Of a DNA stretch of 64,000 nt, positions 15,843 through 24,439 are shown piece by piece. Position 1 is the stretch's first letter, and every line of letters starts with the position of its first letter. Source of the DNA: Micromonospora sp. NBC_01796 (GTDB taxonomy: Bacteria > Actinomycetota > Actinomycetes > Mycobacteriales > Micromonosporaceae); the NCBI RefSeq assembly GCF_035917455.1, contig NZ_CP109078.1, positions 7,672,001 through 7,736,000 of the forward strand, read 5' to 3'. The notes beneath the pieces were generated by a model that was not told the origin of the DNA, did no database searches, and saw nothing but the letters and a program-made list of their open reading frames with translations. The position numbers were made by a program, and so were the translations under genes.

Positions 15843-16211
15843 ATGGAAAAGCCGAACATCGGACCGATCGAGGGTGCGCCCCCGGCGGACCTGGTCATCG
15901 AGGACATCACCGTCGGCGAGGGTCCGGAGGTCGGGCGCGGCCAGTGGGCCTCCGTGCACTACGTCGGCGTCTCCCACTCCACCGGCGGCGAGTTCGACTC
16001 CTCGTGGGGCCGGGGCGAGCCGTTCGGCTTCCAGGTCGGTGCCGGGCGGGTCATCGCGGGTTGGGACCAGGGCGTGGCCGGTATGAAGGTCGGCGGCCGG
16101 CGCAAGCTCGTCATCCCACCGCACCTCGGGTACGGCAACCAGGGCGCCGGCGGCCTGATCAAGCCGGGCGAGACGCTGGTGTTCGTCGTCGACCTGGTCG
16201 ACGTCAAGTAA
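15843..16211 (+). CDS. FKBP-type peptidyl-prolyl cis-trans isomerase
   Basis: A 122-residue single-domain FKBP isomerase that speeds cis-trans isomerisation of X-Pro bonds. The family motifs are all present: VHYVGVSHSTGGEFDSSW, PFGFQVGAGRVIAGWDQGVAGM with the binding-pocket tryptophan, KVGGRRKLVIPPHLGYG, and the C-terminal strand ETLVFVVDLVDV. No signal peptide or lipobox is visible, so it is cytoplasmic. The length is normal for the minimal domain. A GGAAGGACTGGAC stretch precedes the ATG. The gene stands alone between a minus-strand hypothetical gene and the DUF1295 gene on the same strand 100 bases on. Confidence 0.93.
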   Translation: MEKPNIGPIEGAPPADLVIEDITVGEGPEVGRGQWASVHYVGVSHSTGGEFDSSWGRGEPFGFQVGAGRVIAGWDQGVAGMKVGGRRKLVIPPHLGYGNQGAGGLIKPGETLVFVVDLVDVK

Positions 16212-16311
16212 TCCTCGACCGTCGGCGGTGCCGGCGATGCCCGTACCCGGGGCCTCGCCGGCCCGTCGGCGGGCGGTGACGGCGGGCGCGTCCTCGGGTT
16301 AGGGTGCGGCG

Positions 16312-17232
16312 GTGTCGTCGTACGTGATCGGCGGTGTCTTCGCGCGGACCTCGCGCGCGGTCTCCCTCGGTCTGGTGGCCGGGGTCTATCTGGTGGCCGG
16401 CGGCGCGGGCGCGCTGACCTGGTGGCTGCTCGCCCCGCACCACCACCCGCTGACGGTGGCCCTCTGGGCCGATCTGGTCGGCACCGTGGTGGTCTTCGCC
16501 GCCTCGGTGGTGGCACGCAACGCCAGCCTCTACGACCCGTACTGGAGCGTGGCGCCGCCGCTGATCGTCCTCGGCTGGGTGATCGCCGCCGGGCACGGAG
16601 TCGGCGTACGGCAGGCACTGGTGCTCGGCCTGGTCACCGTCTGGGCGGTACGCCTCACCGGCAACTGGGCCGCCGGCTGGACGGGCCTGAGCCACGAGGA
16701 CTGGCGTTACGTGCAGATACGCGGGCAGACCGCGGGTCGGCCGCCCTGGTGGCTGGTCAACCTCACCGGCGTGCAACTCATGCCGACCCTGGTCGTCTTC
16801 GCCGGCCTGGTCGCCGTTTGGCCGGCGATCACCGGCGACCGGCCGCTGGGCTGGCTCGACGCGGTCGCGGCCGGGCTCACCGCCGCCGCGATCGCCCTGG
16901 AGGCGCTCGCCGACCGCCAGTTGCACCGGTTCACCGGCGAGCCGGCGAACCGGGGCCGGATCGCCGACCGGGGCGTGTGGCGGTACGTCCGGCACCCGAA
17001 CTACCTGGGCGAGATCGCCTTCTGGTGGGGCCTGTGGTTGTTCGGGCTGGCCGCCGCGCCGCGCTGGTGGACCGTGGTCGGGCCGCTGGTGATGGTGGCG
17101 CTGTTCACCGGGGTGAGCATTCCGATGATGGACCGGCGGTCGCTGGACCGCCGGCCCGGTTATCGGGAACACATGCGGAAGGTGCCCGCCCTGCTGCCCC
17201 GGCTCACGCGCCGACCGGCACCCGCTCCTTGA
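16312..17232 (+). CDS. DUF1295 membrane protein (steroid 5-alpha-reductase fold)
   Basis: A 306-residue polytopic membrane protein of the DUF1295 family, related to steroid 5-alpha reductases and isoprenylcysteine methyltransferases. YDPYWSVAPP near residue 70, EDWRYVQIRGQ, and the C-terminal block with FTGEPANRGRIADRGVWRYVRHPNYLGEI are family signatures; the RHPNYLGE segment is the NADPH- or cofactor-binding region in related enzymes. About eight membrane helices are visible. The start is GTG at 16312. The 3' end overlaps the convergent alpha/beta-hydrolase gene by 29 bases, tail to tail. The substrate is unknown; a lipid or steroid-like enone is the family expectation. Confidence 0.88.
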   Translation: MSSYVIGGVFARTSRAVSLGLVAGVYLVAGGAGALTWWLLAPHHHPLTVALWADLVGTVVVFAASVVARNASLYDPYWSVAPPLIVLGWVIAAGHGVGVRQALVLGLVTVWAVRLTGNWAAGWTGLSHEDWRYVQIRGQTAGRPPWWLVNLTGVQLMPTLVVFAGLVAVWPAITGDRPLGWLDAVAAGLTAAAIALEALADRQLHRFTGEPANRGRIADRGVWRYVRHPNYLGEIAFWWGLWLFGLAAAPRWWTVVGPLVMVALFTGVSIPMMDRRSLDRRPGYREHMRKVPALLPRLTRRPAPAP

Positions 17233-18055
17233 TGAAGTTGAGCAGTTCCCGGGTGACGTCCTCGGCGTGGGTCCAGGGGATCCCGTGCGGCGCGTCCTTG
17301 AGTACCACCAGCTTGCTGCCGTTGACCATGCCCACCAACCGCTTGCCGGTGGACGGGAACGGAAGCACCCGGTCGGCGTCGCCCTGGATGATCAGCAGCG
17401 GCACGTCGATGCGGGGCAGGTCGTCCCGGAAGTCGGTCAACCAGGCCGGTACGGCGGCCAGGGTCGCCGTCGGAGACGAGCTGATGGCCATGCTCCAGTT
17501 CGCCCGGACCGCGTCGTCGCTGACCAGCTTGCCGGCGTTGACGTCGAGGTTGAAGAAGTTCTGCAGGAACTGGGTGTACCAGACGTACCGGTCCTTGCGG
17601 ATCTGGTCCATGAAGCCGTCGAACAGGCTCTGGTCGACCCCCTCGGGGTTGTCGGCCGTCTTGAGCAGGAACGGCGGGATCGGCGAGACCACCACCGCCC
17701 GGTTCACCCGCGCGGACCCGTACGCGCCGAGGTAGCGGGTCACCTCGCCGGTGCCCATCGAGTGCCCGACCAGGGTGACGTTGCGCAGGTCGAGGGTGTT
17801 CATGATCTGGTCCAGATCGGCGGCGAAGGTGTCGTAGTCGTAGCCCATGGTGGGCTGACTGGACTTGCCGAAGCCCCGACGGTCGTAGGTGATGGCCCGG
17901 TATCCGGCATCGACCAACGCCTGCACCTGCTTCTCCCACGCGGTGCCGCCGAACGGGTACCCGGGAATGAGCAACACCGGCTGACCTGCGCCGTGGTCCT
18001 CGTAGTAGATGTCGATGGACGCGGAATTCTCCACCCCGACACTGATGTACGGCAT
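17204..18055 (-). CDS. Alpha/beta hydrolase (non-haem chloroperoxidase-like)
   Basis: A 283-residue alpha/beta hydrolase. The oxyanion region PGYPFGGTAWEKQ comes first, then YDRRGFGKSSQP, and the nucleophile elbow VGHSMG with S99. The late segment IIQGDADRVLPF supplies the acid and KDAPHGIPWTH the histidine. The sequence resembles cofactor-free chloroperoxidase/esterase proteins (arylesterase, haloperoxidase group), whose main natural activity is usually ester hydrolysis. There is no signal peptide. GAGAGGAG precedes the ATG. The 3' end overlaps the DUF1295 gene on the other strand by 29 bases. Upstream is a 381-base gap shared with the divergent GH3 gene. Confidence 0.9.
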   Translation of the reverse strand: MPYISVGVENSASIDIYYEDHGAGQPVLLIPGYPFGGTAWEKQVQALVDAGYRAITYDRRGFGKSSQPTMGYDYDTFAADLDQIMNTLDLRNVTLVGHSMGTGEVTRYLGAYGSARVNRAVVVSPIPPFLLKTADNPEGVDQSLFDGFMDQIRKDRYVWYTQFLQNFFNLDVNAGKLVSDDAVRANWSMAISSSPTATLAAVPAWLTDFRDDLPRIDVPLLIIQGDADRVLPFPSTGKRLVGMVNGSKLVVLKDAPHGIPWTHAEDVTRELLNFIKERVPVGA

Positions 18056-18436
18056 CTCGACTCCTCTCGCATGGACGCGTGCGTGACGGGGGTCGGCCGA
18101 TCCGTTGCCACGTGAGAGGGGCGCGGCAGCCTGAAATTAACACGGTCCGGGGTGGGTGGTGGCCGAGTCGCCGGGTTGGGTCCACCCCTGCCGAGCGGTA
18201 CCGCAAATTTTCGGCCCCGGTCCGATAGTTCAGGCCGTCGCGGCACGCACTCTGGACCGCTGCTTCATCACGCCGGCCCTGTCCCCGCCGAGAGGGTGGG
18301 CCGGGAGCAGAGCATCGAGACCCTCGACGGGAGGCCAAGTTTCCGGAAACATATCGGAAGCAACGGCATCAGCCCCCGGCACGACGACGTCGCCGGTGGG
18401 ACTTCGGAGTGCCGGTACAAGCGACAGGAGGCTGCC
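18056..18436. other. Divergent regulatory region between hydrolase and GH3 genes
   Basis: No convincing gene lies here. It holds AT-richer patches unusual for this DNA (GAAATTAAC at about 18132, CAAATTTTCGG at 18204). Two palindromic elements stand out: CCGCAAATTTTCGG at 18201-18214 (one mismatched pair) and a perfect GTTTCCGGAAAC at 18339-18350, 86 bases upstream of the GH3 start. Either could be an operator for a LacI-type regulator of the glycosidase. A TTCCGGAA core also occurs upstream of the LacI gene at 8202-8209. Confidence 0.5.
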
Positions 18437-20845
18437 ATGAGCAGCGATCCCCGGGCCAGCAACGGCCACCGCACCCTGACGGCGGCGCCACTGGCAGCGT
18501 GGCAGGACCCGTCCCGACCGGTCGACGTACGGGTCGACGACCTTCTCGGCCGGTTGTCACTGGAGGAGAAGATCGCCCAGCTGTACGGCGTCTGGGTCGG
18601 CGCGGACGTGTCCGACGAGGACATGGCCCCGCACCAGCACGACATGGTGGACGAGATACCGGACTGGCGGGAACTCATCCGGGTCGGGTTGGGGCAGCTC
18701 ACCCGGCCGTTCGGCACCGCCCCGATCGACCCGGCGCTCGGTGCGCGGGCGCTCGCCCGGATGCAGGCCGAGATCGTCGCCGCGAACCGGTTCGGAATCC
18801 CGGCGATCGCGCACGAGGAGTGCCTGTCGGGCTTCATGACCTGGGGCGCCACCGTCTATCCCACCCCGCTGGCGTGGGGCGCCACCTTCGACCCCGAGCT
18901 CGTCGAGCGGATGGCCGGGCAGATCGGGGCGGCGCTGCGGCAGGTGGGCGTACACCAGGGGCTGGCGCCGGTGCTCGACGTGACCCGCGATCCGCGCTGG
19001 GGCCGGACCGAGGAGACCATCGGCGAGGATCCGTACCTGGTCGCGACGATCGGCACCGCGTACGTGCGGGGGTTGCAGTCGGCCGGGGTCATCGCCACCC
19101 TGAAGCACTTCGCCGGCTACTCCGCCTCCCGGGCCGGCCGCAACTTCGCCCCGGTCGCGGTCGGTCCACGCGAACTCGCCGACGTGCTCCTCCCGCCGTT
19201 CGAGATGGCGGTACGCGACGGCGGGGCCGGATCGGTCATGCACTCGTACGCCGAGGTCGACGGCGTACCGGCGGCGGCCGACGAACGGCTCCTCACCGAC
19301 CTGCTGCGGGTCCGGTGGGGCTTCACCGGGACCGTCGTCGCGGACTACTTCGGCGTCGCCTTCCTGCAACTGCTGCATCACGTCGCCGACTCGGCCGTGG
19401 ACGCGGCCCGGCTGGCGCTCACCGCCGGGGTCGACGTCGAACTGCCCGCCGTCCGCTGCTTCGGCCCGGCCCTCGTCGCCGCGGTCCGCGCCGGAACCGT
19501 GCCGGAGGCCCTGGTCAACCGGGCCGTTGCCCGGGTCCTGCGGCAGAAGTGCACGCTCGGGCTGCTCGACCCGGAGTGGCAACCCAGTCCGCCGGCCCTG
19601 GCCGGTCGCGGCGACGAACCGGCCGAGCTGGAGGGGACCGTCGACCTGGACCCGCCGGCCAACCGGGCGCTCGCCCGGGAACTCGCCGAGGAGTCGGTGG
19701 TCCTGCTCGCCAACGACGGAGTCCTCCCGCTGGCCCCCGACTCCCGGATCGCGCTGGTGGGGCCGCTGGCCGACGGCGTCACCGGGATGCTCGGCTGCTA
19801 CACCTTCCCGAGCCACGTCGGCGGTCAGCATCCGGGCGTACCGGCCGGGGTGGACATCCCCACCCTGCTGGCGTCGCTGCGCGCCGAACTGCCCTCGGCC
19901 CGGTTGAGCCACGCCGCCGGCTGCACCGTCGACGGTACGGACCGGGCCGGGATCGCCGAGGCGGTGGCCGCCGCCACCGAGGCCGACGTGTGCGTCGCGG
20001 TCCTCGGCGACCGGGCCGGACTGTTCGGCGCCGGAACCTCCGGCGAGGGCTCCGACGCCGCCGACCTGCACCTGCCCGGAGTTCAGCAGGAGCTGCTGAC
20101 CGGGCTGCTCGACACCGGGACCCCGGTGGTGCTGGTGCTGCTCGCCGGGCGTCCGTACGCCCTCGGCGGGTGGGCGGACCGACTCGCCGCCGTGGTGCAG
20201 GCGTTCTTCCCCGGCGAGGAGGGTGGTCCCGCGATCGCCGGCGTGCTCGGCGGGCGGGTCAACCCGTCCGGTCGGCTTCCGGTCAGCGTGCCCCGTGATC
20301 CGGGCGGGCAGCCGGCCGGATACCTGGCCCCGGCGCTGGGTCACCGCACCGAGGTCAGCAACATCGACCCGACCGCCCGCCACCCGTTCGGGCACGGCCT
20401 GTCCTACACCCGGTTCGACTGGCGGGACGTCCTCGTCGACGGTGTCGCACCGACCGAAGGACAGCGCACCGACGTGCCCACCGGCGGCACGGTCACGGTC
20501 TCGGTGGCCGTGCAGAACACCGGGGAGCGGGACGGTGCCGAGGTGGTGCAGCTCTACCTGCACGACCCGGTGGCCCAGGTGACCCGCCCGGTGGTCCGGC
20601 TTACCGGGTACGCCCGGGTCCCGCTCGCCGCCGGCCAGTCCCGGCGGGTGACCTTCCGGGTGCACGCCGACCTCACCTCGTTCACCGGCCGCGACGGCCA
20701 CCGGGTGGTCGAACCCGGTGACCTGGAGTTGCGACTGTCGGCGTCGAGCGCCGAACATCGGTTCGTGGTGCCGCTGCGCCTGACCGGGGTCGAGCGCCGG
20801 GTGGACCACCGGCGGCGGATGGTCGCGGAGGTGACGGTGCGGTAG
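18437..20845 (+). CDS. Glycoside hydrolase family 3 (beta-glucosidase/beta-xylosidase)
   Basis: An 802-residue GH3 exo-glycosidase that removes terminal beta-linked sugars from oligosaccharides. The N-terminal barrel contains the KHF motif (LKHFAGYSASRAGRN, about 222-236) and the nucleophile segment GFTGTVVADYFGV with D303. The alpha/beta sandwich domain follows (ELAEESVVLLANDGVLPL). The C-terminal fibronectin-III-like domain starts near residue 680 (QNTGERDGAEVVQLYL) and is usual for this family. No signal peptide is present, so substrates are probably imported oligosaccharides. AGGAG is six bases before the ATG at 18437. The beta-glucosidase versus beta-xylosidase choice cannot be made from sequence alone. 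Secreted CBM2-bearing enzymes elsewhere in the window suggest plant-polymer breakdown. Confidence 0.93.
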   Translation: MSSDPRASNGHRTLTAAPLAAWQDPSRPVDVRVDDLLGRLSLEEKIAQLYGVWVGADVSDEDMAPHQHDMVDEIPDWRELIRVGLGQLTRPFGTAPIDPALGARALARMQAEIVAANRFGIPAIAHEECLSGFMTWGATVYPTPLAWGATFDPELVERMAGQIGAALRQVGVHQGLAPVLDVTRDPRWGRTEETIGEDPYLVATIGTAYVRGLQSAGVIATLKHFAGYSASRAGRNFAPVAVGPRELADVLLPPFEMAVRDGGAGSVMHSYAEVDGVPAAADERLLTDLLRVRWGFTGTVVADYFGVAFLQLLHHVADSAVDAARLALTAGVDVELPAVRCFGPALVAAVRAGTVPEALVNRAVARVLRQKCTLGLLDPEWQPSPPALAGRGDEPAELEGTVDLDPPANRALARELAEESVVLLANDGVLPLAPDSRIALVGPLADGVTGMLGCYTFPSHVGGQHPGVPAGVDIPTLLASLRAELPSARLSHAAGCTVDGTDRAGIAEAVAAATEADVCVAVLGDRAGLFGAGTSGEGSDAADLHLPGVQQELLTGLLDTGTPVVLVLLAGRPYALGGWADRLAAVVQAFFPGEEGGPAIAGVLGGRVNPSGRLPVSVPRDPGGQPAGYLAPALGHRTEVSNIDPTARHPFGHGLSYTRFDWRDVLVDGVAPTEGQRTDVPTGGTVTVSVAVQNTGERDGAEVVQLYLHDPVAQVTRPVVRLTGYARVPLAAGQSRRVTFRVHADLTSFTGRDGHRVVEPGDLELRLSASSAEHRFVVPLRLTGVERRVDHRRRMVAEVTVR

Positions 20846-20863
20846 GAGCCGCCCGGTACGCGG

Positions 20864-21295
20864 TCAGGGGATGATCGTCGCCAGGTCCTCGGGCATCGTC
20901 GACCTGACGTCGCCCCACTCCCCCGGGCTGATGTGCCGCCGCAGGGCGTCGAGGACGGTCTGCACCACTCCCTCGGCGCCCCCGTCGACCTCGTACGGGA
21001 AGCCCTGCCGGACCTCGTAGAGGAAGTCCTCGCGGTTCAGCTTGACCGGTACGTCGCTCGGCTCCCAGCCCTCGTAGTAGACGCCGCGCACCAGCACCGG
21101 CAACTGGGCCGCGAACTGGACGCTCTCCTGCACCGGGAGCCGGTCGCGGAGCAGTTGCAGCACCGTGCGCAGCGCCGCGTACGACTGGTTGCGCCGTTGC
21201 TTCGGCCACCCGTATGCCTGCTCGATGTCCTTGAGGATGAGGTTCGTCTTCTCGATCGACGCCTCGAAGGTCGAGTACGGATTGCTCGCCACCAT
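20864..21295 (-). CDS. DUF2267 protein
   Basis: A 143-residue soluble helical protein of the DUF2267 family: LQLLRDRLPVQESVQFAAQLPVLVRGVYYEGWEPSDVP is the characteristic middle, followed by NREDFLYEVRQGF and a C-terminal amphipathic helix. The family is common in bacteria and sometimes linked to stress or plasmid loci, but its biochemical role is unknown. The ATG at 21295 has GGGGGAA before it. The upstream neighbour on the same strand is the DksA-type zinc-finger gene, 104 bases away. It is convergent with GH3, whose stop lies 18 bases from its own. Confidence 0.85.
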   Translation of the reverse strand: MVASNPYSTFEASIEKTNLILKDIEQAYGWPKQRRNQSYAALRTVLQLLRDRLPVQESVQFAAQLPVLVRGVYYEGWEPSDVPVKLNREDFLYEVRQGFPYEVDGGAEGVVQTVLDALRRHISPGEWGDVRSTMPEDLATIIP

Positions 21296-21399
21296 GTTCC
21301 CCCGTCCGGTGAGTGCACCGGCTCTCCCACCGGTGATCTCCCCAGGGTCGCGCCGGGGCGGGTGAGCGGGGTTCACCCCGGCCGGGTGAACGGATTCGC

Positions 21400-21816
21400 T
21401 CAGGCGGCCCGGCGTTCCCGCGACTGCTTGCAGGAGACGCAGGTGGTGGCGGACGGGAAGATCTCCAACCGCTCCACCGGGATCGCCGCGGAGCAGCCCT
21501 CGCACCAGCCGTACGTTCCCTCCTCCAACCGGGCCAGCGCGTGTTCGAACTGGGCCCGGCGGTCGAGGATGGTCCGCAGCAGCGACTGCGCGGTGTCCCG
21601 CTCGGCGGTCTTGGTGCCGCTGTCGGCCTGGTCGTCGCCGGCGGTGTCGCCGACCTCCACCAGCCGCAGCACCTGGCTCTGTAGCACGGCGTCGTCGTAC
21701 TCGCCGGTCAGCTCGTCGAAACGAGCCTCCAGTGCGAGCCGGATCAGGTCTGTGTCCGCCTGGGAGCGGGCCGTGCCGACCGCATCGTTGACGACGACCG
21801 CATCGTTGACGAGCAT
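21400..21816 (-). CDS. TraR/DksA-type C4 zinc-finger protein
   Basis: A 138-residue protein with the DksA/TraR layout: a long helical N-terminal part that folds as a coiled coil, then a four-cysteine zinc ribbon CEGC...CVSC at the C terminus (WCEGCSAAIPVERLEIFP, then TTCVSCKQ). DksA-type proteins insert into the RNA polymerase secondary channel and modulate initiation; actinobacterial members of this size are mostly RbpA-independent and poorly studied. The start region contains a short repeat, DAVVVNDAV. The ATG at 21816 is used because the preceding frame is low complexity. It shares orientation with the kinase-like gene 176 bases upstream and DUF2267 downstream. Confidence 0.85.
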   Translation of the reverse strand: MLVNDAVVVNDAVGTARSQADTDLIRLALEARFDELTGEYDDAVLQSQVLRLVEVGDTAGDDQADSGTKTAERDTAQSLLRTILDRRAQFEHALARLEEGTYGWCEGCSAAIPVERLEIFPSATTCVSCKQSRERRAA

Positions 21817-21992
21817 GCGTTTGCCCTGCCTTTCCGTGACGGCGGTGGACTCGCTGCCAGGACCCGGTTGGTCCGGCGCGGTCCACCGTGACCGGGCGCA
21901 TACCCGTACCGGCCCGCCGTCAAACAGGGAAAATTTGCGCCCCGCGATCGTGTCCCCGACCGCTGCGCGCCCGGCCGGGCCGGGGGCGAAGT

Positions 21993-22640
21993 TCAGTCCC
22001 CGTCGCCCGGTTCCACCAGGGCGGGGTGGCGCGGGTCGTCCATCCGTACGACCACGTCGGCGAACGTCGCCGGAACGACCTCCTCGCGGTAGCGGGCGAA
22101 GGCGGGCAGGGTCCAGGCGTCCGCCGGGTCGGTGCGCCGGGCCAGCGCCGCGGGCGACAGGACAAGGTGGATGGTGACGTCGAAGGGAAGCCCGCCGCCG
22201 AGCAGGAACGCGCCGCTGACCAGGAGCACCGCCCCGGTCGGCAGGTCGAGGTAGCCGGCCCGGCTGGCCCGGTCGGTCCGCGCGTTCCACAGCGACGGCA
22301 GGATCCGACCGCTGCCCGAGGGTCCGGCCGGGTCGAGCACCTCCCGCCGCAGCCCCGCCTCGTCGAGCCAGTCGGTGTAGAACGCGTCCGGGTTGTCCCG
22401 ACCGAACTCGTAGCGCAGCGACGCGGGCCGGAGGAAGTCCTCGGCCCTGATCGGCAGCGCCGGGCGGCCACGCAGGCGCAGGGGGTCGACCAGGGCGTCG
22501 GCGAGCCGGTCGGGCCCGGCGGCGGCCGGACCGTCGACCGCCACCCGCAACGGCTGCCCGGGGCGTTCCCCGGCGAGCCGGTCGGCCAGCTCCTGGACCA
22601 GCGACTCCGGGCTGATCGGGCGGATCTTCACCCGGTCCAT
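21993..22640 (-). CDS. Uridine kinase-like protein with altered P-loop
   Basis: A 215-residue protein that aligns by eye with actinobacterial uridine kinase-like NTPases: RVAVDGPAAAGPDRLADAL sits where the Walker A loop should be, followed by the substrate-binding segment AEDFLRPASLRYEFGRDNPDAFYTDWLDE. The GKS/T of a true P-loop is missing, replaced by GPD, so nucleotide phosphorylation is doubtful. The later core VLLVSGAFLLG and a DADVV-like segment VVRMDDPRHPAL match the fold. It is 14 bases downstream of the orphan winged-helix gene on the same strand, so the two are likely one operon. Function remains open: a ligand-binding or regulatory derivative of the kinase fold is possible. Confidence 0.75.
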   Translation of the reverse strand: MDRVKIRPISPESLVQELADRLAGERPGQPLRVAVDGPAAAGPDRLADALVDPLRLRGRPALPIRAEDFLRPASLRYEFGRDNPDAFYTDWLDEAGLRREVLDPAGPSGSGRILPSLWNARTDRASRAGYLDLPTGAVLLVSGAFLLGGGLPFDVTIHLVLSPAALARRTDPADAWTLPAFARYREEVVPATFADVVVRMDDPRHPALVEPGDGD

Positions 22641-22654
22641 ACTGCCCGAACGGG

Positions 22655-23296
22655 TCAGCCGATCTGGTCGACGGTGACCCGCGCCTCGTCGGCGAGTCGG
22701 TAGCCGACGCCGTACACGGTGGTCACCAGCGGTACGTCGGCGCCGACCTTGCCGCGCAGCCGGCGGACGTGCACGTCGACCGTACGGACGCCGGTGTGCT
22801 CGTACCCCCACACGGCGGCGAGCAGTTGCAGCCGGGTGAAGACCCGACGGGGGTGTTCCACCAGGTGCAGCAGGAGGTCGAACTCCAACCGGGTCAGCGG
22901 CAGGGGCTGGCCGTCGACCAGCACGGAGCGGGAGGCGGCGAGAATGCGTACCTCGGGCACGTTCGGGTCGGTGATGGACGGTCCGGTCTGGCTCGACTCC
23001 GGCACCGGCCGGGGCGGTGGGCGCAACGCGGCCGGTTCGGCGGTACGCCGGTCCGCGTACGTCGGTCCGGGGATGACCGTGGCCTGGCCGTGCTCGATCA
23101 GCTCACGGGCGGCGTCCAGCAGTCGTTGCGCCGACGGGGTCAGCGCCTCCTCCCCGCTCAGGGGAATGGAGAGGGTCACGGTCAGCGCGGGCGCCCCGGC
23201 GCTGCTGGGACGGCGTTGGGCACCCGGCGGGCGACCGGGTCCCGCTGGCTGGGACGTATGCCATCCGGCACGCGACGACGCGGGGCTGACCGACAT
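22655..23296 (-). CDS. Orphan OmpR/PhoB-type winged-helix regulator, copy 1
   Basis: A 213-residue DNA-binding protein. Residues about 114-203 are an OmpR/PhoB-type winged helix (Trans_reg_C): [34 protein letters not shown], then [14 protein letters not shown] and TVYGVGYRL. There is no receiver domain. Residues 36-70 hold a separate short element (LTVTLSIPLSGEEALTPSAQRLLDAARELI) that recurs in the second copy at 24440-25051; the linker between is proline-rich. AGGAGG lies just before the ATG. A receiver-less regulator cannot be phosphorylated in the classical way, so the N-terminal element may sense a ligand or bind a partner. It is divergent from the AEC transporter gene with a 193-base shared upstream region, and overlaps no other gene. 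Confidence 0.85.
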   Translation of the reverse strand: MSVSPASSRAGWHTSQPAGPGRPPGAQRRPSSAGAPALTVTLSIPLSGEEALTPSAQRLLDAARELIEHGQATVIPGPTYADRRTAEPAALRPPPRPVPESSQTGPSITDPNVPEVRILAASRSVLVDGQPLPLTRLEFDLLLHLVEHPRRVFTRLQLLAAVWGYEHTGVRTVDVHVRRLRGKVGADVPLVTTVYGVGYRLADEARVTVDQIG

Positions 23297-23489
23297 GGTC
23301 CTCCTTGGCTGATGGGGGGAACTCCCCGCGGCCCGTGGTGCCGCACGCTCGATGTTTCCGGGCACCACGGTTAGGGTCAAGGGGCCACTACGTTGCATGA
23401 ATGTGACAATTGACGCACGCATCGGAACTGAACGCTCGCTCTGCGTACCAGATCTTGGGAAATCCGGCGGGGCGGTCCACGATGATCGA

Positions 23490-24413
23490 GTGCGGGGAGT
23501 ACTGGCCGGTTTCACGGCCATCTGGACGGTCACGCTCGCCGGTTACCTGATCGGCCGCATCGGTCTGCTCGGCCCGGACGGGACGACGGTGCTGGCCCGA
23601 CTCGCCTTCTTCGTCGCCGCCCCGGCACTGCTGTTCACCACGCTGGCCCGTTCCTCGCTGGCCGAGGTGTTCACCCCGGCCCTGGCCGCCTTCGTGCTCA
23701 GTACGGTGCTGGTCGCCGCCGTCTACCTGGCGCTCGCCCGGTGGGTGTGGCACCGGCCGGCCGGCGAGGCGACCGTGGGCGCGCTCAGCGCCTCGTACGT
23801 CAACGCGGCGAATCTCGGCCTGCCGGTGGCGGCGTACGTGCTCGGTGATCCGTCCTTCGTGGCGCCGGTGCTCCTGTTCCAGGTGCTGCTGGCCTCACCG
23901 CTGGCGCTCGGCGTGCTGGACGCCACGGCCACCGGACACCGGCCCTCGGTACGCCGTCTCGCCCTCCTTCCGGCCCGCAACCCGATCATGCTGGGGTGTG
24001 CCGCCGGGCTGGCCGTCACGGTCACGGGACTGCCGTTGCCCGAACCGGTGATGCGCCCGTTCGAGCTGGTCGGGTCGGCCGCCGTACCGTTGGCGCTGCT
24101 CGCCCTGGGGATGTCGCTGCGCGGCAGCCGTCCGCTGCACGGCGGCCCGGAGGCGGGCGAGCGGTACACCGCGGTCGGCCTCAAGGTCCTGGTGCAGCCG
24201 GCGCTGGCCTACCTGATCGGACGGTTCGCCCTCGGCCTGACCGGGCCGGCCCTGCTGGCCGCGGTGGTCACCTCGGCCCTGCCGACCGCGCAGAACGTCT
24301 TCGTCTACGCCACCCGGTACCAGCGAGCCGAGTCGCTGGCCCGGGACACCGTCGTGCTCTCCACCCTCGCCGCCGCCGTCATGCTGGTGGCGATTTCGGC
24401 CTGGCTGGGCTGA
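23490..24413 (+). CDS. AEC-family (auxin efflux carrier-like) transporter
   Basis: A 307-residue integral membrane protein of the AEC family, which in bacteria moves organic anions such as malate or other small metabolites. About ten helices are visible: GFTAIWTVTLAGYLIGRIG opens the protein, and NAANLGLPVAAYVLGDPSF and the C-terminal TSALPTAQNVFVYATRY are family signatures on the two symmetric halves. The GTG at 23490 is chosen because it begins just before the first helix; no strong ribosome site is visible, and the open frame extends to 23352. It lies between two paralogous orphan winged-helix genes, both on the opposite strand, and one of them may control it. The substrate is unknown. Confidence 0.85.
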   Translation: MRGVLAGFTAIWTVTLAGYLIGRIGLLGPDGTTVLARLAFFVAAPALLFTTLARSSLAEVFTPALAAFVLSTVLVAAVYLALARWVWHRPAGEATVGALSASYVNAANLGLPVAAYVLGDPSFVAPVLLFQVLLASPLALGVLDATATGHRPSVRRLALLPARNPIMLGCAAGLAVTVTGLPLPEPVMRPFELVGSAAVPLALLALGMSLRGSRPLHGGPEAGERYTAVGLKVLVQPALAYLIGRFALGLTGPALLAAVVTSALPTAQNVFVYATRYQRAESLARDTVVLSTLAAAVMLVAISAWLG

Positions 24414-24439
24414 GCCGGACCCCCGCGTCGGTGCGCGGG

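Noticed and set aside
18557-20809. 750-codon open frame on the minus strand
   Set aside because: Antisense shadow of the GH3 gene, which carries all expected catalytic motifs.
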